This document shows positions 1-8,184 of a stretch of DNA of 64,000 bases, piece after piece. The DNA is taken from contig OZ253960.1 in assembly GCA_965267435.1 (NCBI GenBank), positions 2,170,001-2,234,000 of the forward strand. The letters run 5' to 3'. Every line of letters starts with the position of its first letter. Within the stretch, counting starts at the first letter, position 1. The translations under genes and the position numbers were made by a program. Source of the DNA: JAWPMT01 sp965267435. Lineage in GTDB: Bacteria; Bacteroidota; Bacteroidia; Cytophagales; Cyclobacteriaceae. The notes below the pieces were generated by a model, which did no database searches, was not told the origin of the DNA, and saw nothing but the letters and a program-made list of their open reading frames with translations.

Positions 1-1
1 A

Positions 2-190
2 CAGTTGAAGTTTGCCTGCGGAATCGCCGCAGTATGGCTCAGCACGGTAAGCCTACTTCTCTTCAAGGAGCAGGCAATTGCCGCAAACATCATGGCCGCG
101 GCCTTGATCGGGCTCGCGTCGCTTGTGAGCTTGCTGGACCTGTGCATCCCATCGCGGATCTACAATACCCTATTTGGCATTAAAAAGTAA
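2..190 (+). CDS. Small membrane protein, 5' end outside window
   Basis: The reading frame is open to the window edge, so the gene probably starts upstream; a TTG at 5 is the first possible start seen. The visible 61 residues hold two hydrophobic stretches (about 5-20 and 27-45) and a basic tail with LDLCIPSRIYNTLFGIKK. The shape, two membrane helices followed by a Cys-Pro and a short Leu/Phe-Gly-Ile tail, recalls DUF2892/YgaP-type membrane domains, but this is only a resemblance. It lies 21 bp before the methyltransferase gene and is probably the first visible gene of the sulfur-related operon that follows. Confidence 0.55.
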   Translation, partial: QLKFACGIAAVWLSTVSLLLFKEQAIAANIMAAALIGLASLVSLLDLCIPSRIYNTLFGIKK

Positions 191-211
191 TCACATATAA
201 ACCGAAGTATA

Positions 212-997
212 ATGACTGTAATAACTGAAATCGAGCAAAAAGTAGATCGCTATGATCTTGAGGCTAAGGTCAAGCAGATGTACAAGGATGTCGCAGAGCA
301 TCCTGATAAGGAGTATCACTTTGAAATGGGCCGCGACCTGGCCGAGCGTCTCGGCTACGACCCCCAAATCCTGGACCGCATTCCTGCCTCGGCCATCGAT
401 TCCTTCGCTGGCGTTGGATACCATTTCGACTTGGCCAACATCCAACATGGCGAGCATATCGCCGACCTTGGAAGTGGATCAGGGATGGACGTGTTTTACG
501 CCAACCAACTGACCGGCAACGCCGGAGAGGTGATCGGCATTGACATGACGGAGGCCCAGCTGCGCAAGGCCGAGGCCCTGAAGGCCACGCTGAAGGACGC
601 AAACATCACCTTTGCGCCGGGCTATATCGAGCAGGTGCCCATCGCACCGCGATCTATTGATGTGGTCATCAGCAATGGCGTCATCAATCTGTCCAGCGAA
701 AAGAGCAAGGTATTCCACGAGGCGGCCAGGATCTTGAAACCAGGCGGTCGGCTCGCCCTGTCGGACATTGTGTCGGAAAGAGCACTACCGACCAGCATCA
801 CCTGCAATAGCACCTATTGGGCTGCTTGTATTGGTGGAGCGATGCAGATCAACGAGTACCTGGACCTGATCGCTGAGGCGCAGTTCGAAGTGATCGACGT
901 CACGGTCAATCCGTATGGCTTCATCTCCGCAGGTGCTATGGGCGCCACACAGGACTATGGTATCAAGAGCATCTCGGTCCTGGCGATCAAAAAGTAA
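212..997 (+). CDS. SAM-dependent methyltransferase, ArsM-like
   Basis: A 261-residue class I methyltransferase. The SAM-binding motif I is DLGSGSGMD (about residues 85-93), and the ISNGVINLS and LKPGGRLALSDIV segments are typical of the arsenite methyltransferase (ArsM/AS3MT) branch. ArsM enzymes bind arsenite through several conserved cysteines. Here the only cysteines are in TSITC and in AACIGGAM; the latter matches the usual Cys-Ile/Val-Ser/Ala-Gly-Ala site. The earlier cysteine of ArsM is absent: SFAGVGYHFD stands in that region. The acceptor may therefore not be arsenite. The gene sits between a membrane protein and a DsrE-like protein with short spacers, in one operon with a cysteine desulfurase, which suggests a thiol or metalloid substrate. 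Family assignment is firm, substrate unknown. Confidence 0.85.
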   Translation: MTVITEIEQKVDRYDLEAKVKQMYKDVAEHPDKEYHFEMGRDLAERLGYDPQILDRIPASAIDSFAGVGYHFDLANIQHGEHIADLGSGSGMDVFYANQLTGNAGEVIGIDMTEAQLRKAEALKATLKDANITFAPGYIEQVPIAPRSIDVVISNGVINLSSEKSKVFHEAARILKPGGRLALSDIVSERALPTSITCNSTYWAACIGGAMQINEYLDLIAEAQFEVIDVTVNPYGFISAGAMGATQDYGIKSISVLAIKK

Positions 998-1026
998 AAA
1001 ATCAAATCGAACAAATACTGATAATC

Positions 1027-1389
1027 ATGAGCAAGCAAAAGTTGGTAATCGTCCTTACAAAAGGGACAAACAATGACGTCTCCAGTGTGGCCTTCACCAT
1101 AGCGAATGCCGCCTTGGGAAAGGGAATGGATGTAGGCATCTTTCTAACTTCGGACGGAGTGGACTTGAGTAGAGAAAATGGCAGCGAATACACCCACGTA
1201 GCCCCTTTCAAAACCCTCAAGGAGCTGATCAGCCATTTCCTTGACAATGGTGGCACCTTGTGGGCTTGTGCTCCCTGCTTCAACCACCACGGCCTCAACC
1301 CGGAGGAGACCTATGACCGCTCTGACGTGGTCGGTGCCGGTCCTATGCTCGAGTGGATAGCCGACGGGGCACAGACCCTGTCCTTTTAA
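1027..1389 (+). CDS. DsrE/DsrF-like family protein
   Basis: A 120-residue protein with the DsrE-like fold signature: an N-terminal beta strand (KLVIVLTKG), a helix with a small-residue pattern, VGIFLTSDGVDL, and the late GGTLWACAPC segment. Family members carry sulfane sulfur or act as accessory proteins in sulfur relay. The conserved Cys near residue 80 and a second one three residues on form a CxPC pair that could carry a persulfide. The gene follows the methyltransferase by 29 bp and precedes the cysteine desulfurase by 13 bp, so the three are almost certainly co-transcribed. A role as persulfide carrier between the desulfurase and another partner is inference from context. Confidence 0.8.
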   Translation: MSKQKLVIVLTKGTNNDVSSVAFTIANAALGKGMDVGIFLTSDGVDLSRENGSEYTHVAPFKTLKELISHFLDNGGTLWACAPCFNHHGLNPEETYDRSDVVGAGPMLEWIADGAQTLSF

Positions 1390-1402
1390 TGAGGTAACTA
1401 GA

Positions 1403-2551
1403 ATGAGTCCGACGATGAAGGAAGTTTATCTGGATGCGCATGCCAGTACGGCAGTGGATCCCCTAGTGCTCGAAACGATGATACCTTTTTTCACACAATA
1501 CTTTGGAAATGGGAATCATAAGAATGGATGGAAAGCGGCCAAAGCGCTTGAAGCCGCCAGAATGAATGTGGCAACCGTACTTGGCGCTTATCCGCAGGAG
1601 GTGTATTTCACCAGTGGCGCGACGGAAGCGATCAACACCGGAATCCTCGGACTCGCTCAACTATATCCGCGCAAAAAACATCTGGTGACGCAAGTCACCG
1701 AACACTCCGCCGTGCTACAGACAGTACGGCACCTGGAGACCCAGGGATACAGCGTCACTTACCTGCCTGTAGATGCTGCTGGCCATATTGACGTTCTTGA
1801 GCTGGAAGCATCCATTAGAGAGGATACACTCCTGGTCGCCATCATGTTGGTCAACAATGAGATAGGCACTATTCACCCGATTCAATCCATAGGCGACCTC
1901 TGCCAAAAGAAAGGAACACTCTTTTTCTGTGACGCCACCCAGGGTGTTGGCTACCATCCTCTGGACGTCCACGCCAGCCACATCGACGTTGCCAGCATTT
2001 CCGCCCATAAGATCCATGGCCCAAAGGGCATTGGCGCTCTTTATAGCCGCATTTCGTTACCTCCCCTGATCTTTGGTGGAGGCCAGGAAAGGGGACTTCG
2101 CGCAGGAACGGTCAACGTACCAGGTGCGATTGGGCTGGGCAAGGCATGTTCCCTGCTCCACGAAAACCGCGAGCAATACCTGACGCATGTTACCAGTTTA
2201 AGAGATCGCCTGTTGCATGCCTTGCTCGAGCATATCGAGGATGTACACATCAACGGCGACCAAAACCATCGACACCCGGGAAATATCAATATCCGAATAG
2301 ACGGCCTGCCCAATGAGCTGCTGATGGCACGGTTGCCTGACATCTTGCTCTCGAGTTCTTCGGCGTGTGGTGCAAATACGAAGACATCCCATGTTTTGTC
2401 AGCCATTGGCCTGAGTCCCGAGGAGATCCAGCAATGCTTGCGGATGGGGATTAGCAGGACCTCCAGCGTCGAAGAAATCGATTATGCTGCTCAGGCTATT
2501 ATAGGCGCCGCACGACGTCTGAGAAGGGCGCAGCCATTAACCACTGGGTGA
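1403..2551 (+). CDS. Cysteine desulfurase, NifS/IscS-like
   Basis: A 382-residue class V aminotransferase-fold enzyme that moves sulfur from cysteine to an active-site cysteine as persulfide, using PLP. Seen in sequence: YLDAHASTAVDP at the N-terminus, the TSGATEAIN phosphate-binding loop, H in VTEHSAV, D in FFCDATQGVG, the PLP lysine in SAHKIHGPKG (about residue 197), and the catalytic cysteine in SSSSACGANT near residue 315. A second ATG lies four codons downstream (1415); the first is preferred because a GAGGT sequence precedes it. Being last in an operon with a DsrE-like protein and a methyltransferase, it is more likely a dedicated sulfur donor than the housekeeping Fe-S enzyme. Confidence 0.9.
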   Translation: MSPTMKEVYLDAHASTAVDPLVLETMIPFFTQYFGNGNHKNGWKAAKALEAARMNVATVLGAYPQEVYFTSGATEAINTGILGLAQLYPRKKHLVTQVTEHSAVLQTVRHLETQGYSVTYLPVDAAGHIDVLELEASIREDTLLVAIMLVNNEIGTIHPIQSIGDLCQKKGTLFFCDATQGVGYHPLDVHASHIDVASISAHKIHGPKGIGALYSRISLPPLIFGGGQERGLRAGTVNVPGAIGLGKACSLLHENREQYLTHVTSLRDRLLHALLEHIEDVHINGDQNHRHPGNINIRIDGLPNELLMARLPDILLSSSSACGANTKTSHVLSAIGLSPEEIQQCLRMGISRTSSVEEIDYAAQAIIGAARRLRRAQPLTTG

Positions 2552-2576
2552 ACCGGGACGACTCAGTTTGGGGGAT

Positions 2577-2604
2577 GGAGATCGTAGCGAAGTGAGCGAT
2601 CTCC
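2577..2604. terminator. Hairpin between convergent genes
   Basis: A perfect 8-bp inverted repeat (GGAGATCG / CGATCTCC) with a 12-nt loop lies between the ends of the cysteine desulfurase and the convergent hydrolase gene, touching the latter's stop codon. It probably ends transcription from both sides. No long T tract follows. Confidence 0.5.
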
Positions 2605-3909
2605 TTACTCCGGCGACAGATATTGCACGTCCAACCCTACCCATGTTCGGGGCTTGAAGCCTTTCCACTCGACCTGCTCCTCACTCTCCGGCGCGGATAA
2701 GTAAGACGAATAATCGCTCTGTCCCTGCAGGTGCATTCCAAGAAATGCGGTGATGAAATGCTGATTCACATTATTGATACGGCGCTGATCCCAGACGGAG
2801 TCCGCATAGCGCAGGTACTCGTCGATGTGCAATCCCGGCTGCGTCACCTCGGGTGGTGGCGGGTTGGGTGCGATGTTGTGCCTCGCTCCTTCATACGTCA
2901 ATAAGTACCTATCGGTATTTACGGCCCCTTCAAAAATGGCCTTGACCCCATTCTCATGACCTGAGATGTCATCTTCGGAGCCCGAAACAAAAAACGTGGG
3001 CACACTCAGTCCCGCCAGTCCGTCCGCATCCCAAACACCTCGGGCCATTCCCCACGGTGCCATGGCGACGACGGCTTTTACCCTTTCGTCCATCGACTCC
3101 AGATAGGCAGGATTGCCAGATTGGCGCTGCTCGAGTGCGCGACTGCCCCCTGAGGCAGCTTGAAAAAACTGGCCAGCACCAGCACTGTAGCCTGCTCCCG
3201 CGACGTTGATGACACCATATCCACCCATGGAATAACCAACGATACCTGTATTGTTAGCATCGACCAGCCCCGCCAGGAAAGAGTCGCTTCCGGTCGCGCC
3301 CAACCTGGCCATTTCGTTCAACACGAAGAGCACATCCAAAGATCGATTCAGGAGTGTGCTCGTGAATTTATTGGCATCACGAAAGGTGGACTCCGTGTGG
3401 TCGATAGCTGCCACCACATAACCTTTGGAGGCAAGATTTTCTGTTAGGTAGGTCATCAAAAAACGCGAGCCAGTATATCCATGGGACACGATCACCAATG
3501 GGTAAGGGGCGATTCCTGGATCAGGCGAGGCATCCCTCACAGATCTACCCAAAAATGTGAATGGAACGAGAGGGCGATCAGGGGCACCCGCATTACCCAT
3601 GACTTCTTCGTAAGTAATCATTTGCTCCTGACCATCGCCGAGCTGCGCGGGGTACCACACTTCCAAAGTCAATGGACGGTCGTACAATGAGTCTGCGCTT
3701 TCCTTGTTGTAGTTGAGGATATCCAATTGGTCCTTGTTGACCAATTCTATGGTCCTGACACCTACGGCATAATTACCACGGGCGGAGAGCTCTGGTGCGT
3801 CGGGCAGAGGGTCACCGTAGACGAAGGGCTCATTGTTGGATTGCCCCAGCAACAGCTGGAGGCCTATAAGTGAGCAGCCTAGAAAAGCTGCGAGGGTCTT
3901 CTTGTTCAT
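2605..3909 (-). CDS. Secreted alpha/beta hydrolase (dienelactone hydrolase / PAF-acetylhydrolase-like)
   Basis: A 434-residue protein with an N-terminal hydrophobic segment (LAAFLGCSLIGLQLLLGQS) that looks like a signal peptide. The body has the alpha/beta-hydrolase layout: oxyanion-region VIVSHGYTGSRF, nucleophile elbow GYSMGGYG (Ser near residue 228), an acidic segment after FFVSGSEDD, and His in GARHN. The family (predicted dienelactone hydrolase, COG4188, related to PAF acetylhydrolase) cleaves esters; the natural substrate is not predictable. It is a single gene convergent with the cysteine desulfurase operon. Confidence 0.85.
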   Translation of the reverse strand: MNKKTLAAFLGCSLIGLQLLLGQSNNEPFVYGDPLPDAPELSARGNYAVGVRTIELVNKDQLDILNYNKESADSLYDRPLTLEVWYPAQLGDGQEQMITYEEVMGNAGAPDRPLVPFTFLGRSVRDASPDPGIAPYPLVIVSHGYTGSRFLMTYLTENLASKGYVVAAIDHTESTFRDANKFTSTLLNRSLDVLFVLNEMARLGATGSDSFLAGLVDANNTGIVGYSMGGYGVINVAGAGYSAGAGQFFQAASGGSRALEQRQSGNPAYLESMDERVKAVVAMAPWGMARGVWDADGLAGLSVPTFFVSGSEDDISGHENGVKAIFEGAVNTDRYLLTYEGARHNIAPNPPPPEVTQPGLHIDEYLRYADSVWDQRRINNVNQHFITAFLGMHLQGQSDYSSYLSAPESEEQVEWKGFKPRTWVGLDVQYLSPE

Positions 3910-4071
3910 TGGTAAGGATTAATGTGGGCAGAAATTAAAGAATAAAAGGGAATGGCCTGCAACATCTATCGGGAAGTGGTCCCAGCAGTATGCAAAACTT
4001 GCTAGCAATGCCCAACTGACACGAGCCATCTTTTCATTTCTTGTTTTAACACAACAACCAACACAGCACAT

Positions 4072-4089
4072 ATACCCAAAACAGGGTAT
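4072..4089. promoter_or_regulatory. Palindrome ATACCC-N6-GGGTAT upstream of membrane sensor
   Basis: A 6-bp perfect inverted repeat with a 6-nt spacer, 123 bp before the start of the 1316-residue membrane protein. The same core with the same spacing occurs at 51344-51365 before another membrane-protein operon. It may be an operator. The right arm runs into TATTG, which could overlap a Bacteroidota -7 promoter element. Confidence 0.4.
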
Positions 4090-4212
4090 TGTGAAAGTCT
4101 CAAAGAATTGGTTATTTACTCTTTTTTGATCCCAAACCCATAACGGAGGAGTTCCGTCGAAGTCGGTTCACTCCCTGCTGGATTTTCGATCATCCATGAA
4201 TTGCACGCGCAC

Positions 4213-7200
4213 ATGGCTTTAAGATCTATTTTCCGTCAAACCCAGAACCTGCCAGACGGTGAGCAACTGACCAAGCACCTCCGGGACTACTTCAACAAGG
4301 GTAGCGAGCACAAGCTCAACCCTCGGGTTCGTGGCCTCATCTATGGGTTGTTGCTCCTGACCATTGTCGGATCCTTCTACTACTTCGTCTACATGGGTCA
4401 GAATGAGGTAGCATTCATTCAGAAGCGCTACCGCAGCCTCGCAGAGCTAGGCAACAGCCTCGTGGGCCGTTATGACGAGATGCGATCGATACCCGCCAAT
4501 GAACCTGGCAAGGTGGCCTTCAAAAACAACAATGGCGGATCCATCTTAAGTGTTCCAGTCGGCGACTCGGTGTTGTCATGGGGCTTGCCCATCCGTAAGT
4601 CAGATGAAAACTACGACGTCCTGGAATATGGCAGTCTCCTGGGGCCAGTGATACCCTCGGCGCTTTTCGATCACGTCATCCTGTTCAAAGGAAGCGAAGT
4701 GGTCTATCACAATCTTCCCAATGGCTTTCGGAGTGACAGCCTGCCGCACATATTGAATCACCTGAAGAATCCCAACAACGGCACGCTGCACATCTCTGAG
4801 GTAGCCTTTCACCCCTTTCTTCACAATTTTGACTTCTCCAGGGCCCTAAGACCGCCAGCGATCGGTTCCCCGCCGGACGACAAGGGTATAGAAGAAGAAG
4901 TCCGGAAGCAGGTCGGCGGCCAATGGTCGCTAGTGGGACTGGTTTCATTGGAAAACGCCGGTCGAGAGATATCACGAGTCAATATCTGGTTCATCGTGAT
5001 CCTCGCCACTATCATCTTTTTCATATTGGCATGTCTGCCAGTACTCAAGCTCTTACTGCAAGGGGAGGTCGAGCTCATCCGGGTACGCGACGCCACACTG
5101 AGCACCCTCTCACTGGTCACCGGCACGCCACTGGTGTTTGTGATCCTGCTCGGCTTATTCGAGTACCTCGACTTTCATCACAACGAATCGAAAAGAGACC
5201 TCAAGCACCTGGGCCAGATGATCAACGAATCATTCCTTGAAGAAGCGGACCAGATGATCCATGTGATGGACCTATTCGACGAAAACAAGGGTAAGGAAGC
5301 CCCCCAACTGAAGAGTATTTACCAATCATCGGTGTATCCGGGATTCAACGAAACCGCACGAATCTCACTTAATAAAAATGGTGAGGAAGACACAGCTACC
5401 TACTCTCCCCTCGCGTCGGCAACAATGGGCAATATCCGGAAGCGCGATTACTTCCGGCGAGTGGCCAACGGTGATCTGTGGCGATTCAAACTCAAAAATG
5501 ACTCCAGTCGAGACATCTACGTGCAGTCTGTGGTCTCCTGGATTTCTGGTTATCAGGAAGCTGTGATAAGCGCAAAATCCCTTCATAGCGATACGTCAGT
5601 CGTAATGATCAGTTCGGCCATGCACAGTGTCATCAATACGGTGCTACCACCACCTTACAGATTTGCCATCATTGATGACGCAGGAAAAGTATTATTTCAC
5701 TCGAATGCCTCTCGCAATGGCAACGAGAACTTTTTGGACGAACTCGATAGTGATGACAAGCGGCACTTGCTGACCCACATGCGCATCCAGCGATCAAGCT
5801 TTTTCACCTCCCGATACTGGGGCAACCGAATTCATGGGTACGTCCGGCCGTTGGACCAACTGCCGCTCCATGTGGTGACCTTCTATGAAATGGCCTCGAC
5901 GAGACTATATATAAGTGAAGTGATGACGTCCACATTGGTCTTCCACATCATGAGTGTCGTTGCCCTTCTGCTTGTCTGTGCCTGTACCATCATTTTGCAT
6001 CGGCGATCTAGTCGTTTCCTCCGAATAAGGCATTACGCCCATGACTGGCTCCGCCCGAAGAAGGAAAAGACGGCGCTGTACCTCACATTCTCGATAGTGT
6101 TTCTGCTGTTCTCCCTATGGAGCTCCTTCCACCTGTTGAAGGGATCACAGCATTATCCTCAGTACTACACTTTCGATATTATGATCCCTGCGATCTCGTT
6201 TTTTCTGGTCTACTTCGTCCTCAGTGATCACCCCTCCTGGAGGAAGGCATGCCAACTTGTAGTATTGACGCTGTTGAGCTACCTGCTCTACCACTACCTC
6301 GATTCACTACAACTGTCCAAAGGGCCGCGCCTGTTGATATGGAGCCCTTCGATCATTTACGTGACGCTGCTCCTACTCCGGCCCTACCTTGAGGATATAT
6401 TCACCTGGCAACCCTCGCTCCCCAAATGGGCAACCTTTGTGCTACGACCCCTCAAGTGGGCTGGTGGACTTCTTCTCGTAGTCATGTTTCTGGCATTGGC
6501 ATTTGTTGGGTTTATCCTATACGCCTTCCACTGGTGGGTCGAACAAAGAGCCATGCCATGGCTCGAGCGTCTATTCAAATGTGGACCTTTCGAATTCAAG
6601 GTCGGCGTCTACAAGACTTTTATTTTCCTCTGGATCGTGTCCTGCATGCTGCTCCCCATTATCAATCTCTTCATCAAAGCCAACGTTGAAGAACAATATC
6701 TGTGGGAGCGCTATGCGCAATTACACGTCGCGAAGGATTTTCATCAGAAGGTGGAAAAACTCTCCGACTACTATTACGTCAGCACTCAAGAACGCCGGGA
6801 CACTCCTCTGGAGCTAAATCCATTTTTAGAACAGAAGATCTTTGCTGGCAACTACTTCGAATCTGCCTATCCATCTTGGAAACATCTTACCGAAGAAAAG
6901 ACCCAGTCGGTTCACGAATGTCTCAGGGAACAGCAGATGAACACAACCTCCCGCCTGCGATTCCGAAGAGCGCTCCGACCACTTTACGGCGAACTCTCAC
7001 ATTACCTCTCTGCTATTCTGGAGACTGAAGGACTTGTCGACGATGAGTACCAGGACTATCTGTGGGCAAAACACAAAGGTTCTGACCGGGTGCATTTCCT
7101 CGCCAGAGACCTAGACGCACCTATCGCTTCGGTAGTGGGCCTGCATTTTGAAAAAGCTGTCGGGGAGCGTTTCCTGGAGTCCAAGGCCGAGCGAATATTT

Positions 7201-8163
7201 TTGGGCATCGTCTGCGTATTGTTCCTGCTCTTCTTCCTGTTCCTGTTGCATATCGTGGTCAATGCGCTCTTCGCCTTCAAGTTTAGAAAGGTGTGGAACA
7301 GAATCGTCGATAAAGGCACGCACAAGGATGCCGAGAAAGACCGAATCTGCTTCTGCATCCTGACGCCCGGGTGTAAGTTTAAGCTTCCCAAAGGAGCATA
7401 TATAATCGACCTTAACCTGGGATTGAGCGGCCCGGAAATTACCGCTTTGCTAAAAGCTATTGGCGACGCTCGAAAAAACTATAAACAAGTGTTCTTGGTG
7501 TCTCATTACTACCCGATCACGCTCATGGAGGACTATATGGAAACATTACGATCCGGCGACGATGAAGCAGAGGTGGAGCGTTTCATCACCTTGTTTGCCG
7601 GTTTACCGCAGTATTTCATCGGCTGTGAACGCCATGATCGGGAACCGGAATTGAATGAAGTGGCACGGGAGCTGAGACTGCTTGAGTGGCAGGCGGTGGA
7701 CTACTCCAGGTATGCCCAGATTTGGCATACGCTGCCCAACAGGGAAAAGTATGTTTTGTACGACCTGGCTGTAGATGGATTTCTAAATATCAAGGGGGTC
7801 CGACCGATCACCAACCTGATGTACAAAGGCCTGATCAAATGGCGGGATGATACCGACAAAACGGAATGGCGAACGGAGGGCCTCAACTTGTTTGACCCGG
7901 CCTTCCGGGATTTCATTTTACGATTTGTGGCCAAGGACTACGGCAAGCAGCTGCAAACAGAAATTGGGCAACGAAGTACCTGGGGCTCACTGAGCATGGT
8001 GATCTATATCCTCATGGCTGCTGCGGTGGTATTTGTCGCTTTGAGCGAACCAGATTTCTTTCACGACTTCAGCTCCTTCTGGGCATTGTTCGCAGGAGCC
8101 GCCACCTTAGTTCCCGGCATCAGTGCACTATTTTCCTCCGGTAAGGGCGATACCGGCGCTTGA
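4213..8163 (+). CDS. Large polytopic membrane protein with Cache-like sensor region
   Basis: A protein of about 1316 residues. The ATG at 4213 is preferred over an in-frame TTG at 4201. One membrane helix lies near 45-65 and two more near 255-320. The region about 335-565 resembles a double Cache extracellular sensor (KRDYFRRV, then FAIIDDAGKVLFHSN). Six or so helices follow at 570-770 and one at 795-820, then a second extracytoplasmic region, another helix near 995-1020, a cytoplasmic region of about 230 residues, and two C-terminal helices. The cytoplasmic part ends in a winged-helix-like segment (LPNREKYVLYDLAVDGFLN, then KGLIKW and FDPAFRDFIL) of the kind that follows NTPase domains, but I see no clear Walker motifs. 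No kinase, GGDEF or methyl-accepting domain is visible. Function unknown; signal-sensing is inferred from the Cache region. Confidence 0.75.
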   Translation: MALRSIFRQTQNLPDGEQLTKHLRDYFNKGSEHKLNPRVRGLIYGLLLLTIVGSFYYFVYMGQNEVAFIQKRYRSLAELGNSLVGRYDEMRSIPANEPGKVAFKNNNGGSILSVPVGDSVLSWGLPIRKSDENYDVLEYGSLLGPVIPSALFDHVILFKGSEVVYHNLPNGFRSDSLPHILNHLKNPNNGTLHISEVAFHPFLHNFDFSRALRPPAIGSPPDDKGIEEEVRKQVGGQWSLVGLVSLENAGREISRVNIWFIVILATIIFFILACLPVLKLLLQGEVELIRVRDATLSTLSLVTGTPLVFVILLGLFEYLDFHHNESKRDLKHLGQMINESFLEEADQMIHVMDLFDENKGKEAPQLKSIYQSSVYPGFNETARISLNKNGEEDTATYSPLASATMGNIRKRDYFRRVANGDLWRFKLKNDSSRDIYVQSVVSWISGYQEAVISAKSLHSDTSVVMISSAMHSVINTVLPPPYRFAIIDDAGKVLFHSNASRNGNENFLDELDSDDKRHLLTHMRIQRSSFFTSRYWGNRIHGYVRPLDQLPLHVVTFYEMASTRLYISEVMTSTLVFHIMSVVALLLVCACTIILHRRSSRFLRIRHYAHDWLRPKKEKTALYLTFSIVFLLFSLWSSFHLLKGSQHYPQYYTFDIMIPAISFFLVYFVLSDHPSWRKACQLVVLTLLSYLLYHYLDSLQLSKGPRLLIWSPSIIYVTLLLLRPYLEDIFTWQPSLPKWATFVLRPLKWAGGLLLVVMFLALAFVGFILYAFHWWVEQRAMPWLERLFKCGPFEFKVGVYKTFIFLWIVSCMLLPIINLFIKANVEEQYLWERYAQLHVAKDFHQKVEKLSDYYYVSTQERRDTPLELNPFLEQKIFAGNYFESAYPSWKHLTEEKTQSVHECLREQQMNTTSRLRFRRALRPLYGELSHYLSAILETEGLVDDEYQDYLWAKHKGSDRVHFLARDLDAPIASVVGLHFEKAVGERFLESKAERIFLGIVCVLFLLFFLFLLHIVVNALFAFKFRKVWNRIVDKGTHKDAEKDRICFCILTPGCKFKLPKGAYIIDLNLGLSGPEITALLKAIGDARKNYKQVFLVSHYYPITLMEDYMETLRSGDDEAEVERFITLFAGLPQYFIGCERHDREPELNEVARELRLLEWQAVDYSRYAQIWHTLPNREKYVLYDLAVDGFLNIKGVRPITNLMYKGLIKWRDDTDKTEWRTEGLNLFDPAFRDFILRFVAKDYGKQLQTEIGQRSTWGSLSMVIYILMAAAVVFVALSEPDFFHDFSSFWALFAGAATLVPGISALFSSGKGDTGA

Positions 8164-8184
8164 ATTCCAAGCCGCTGCGATTTT

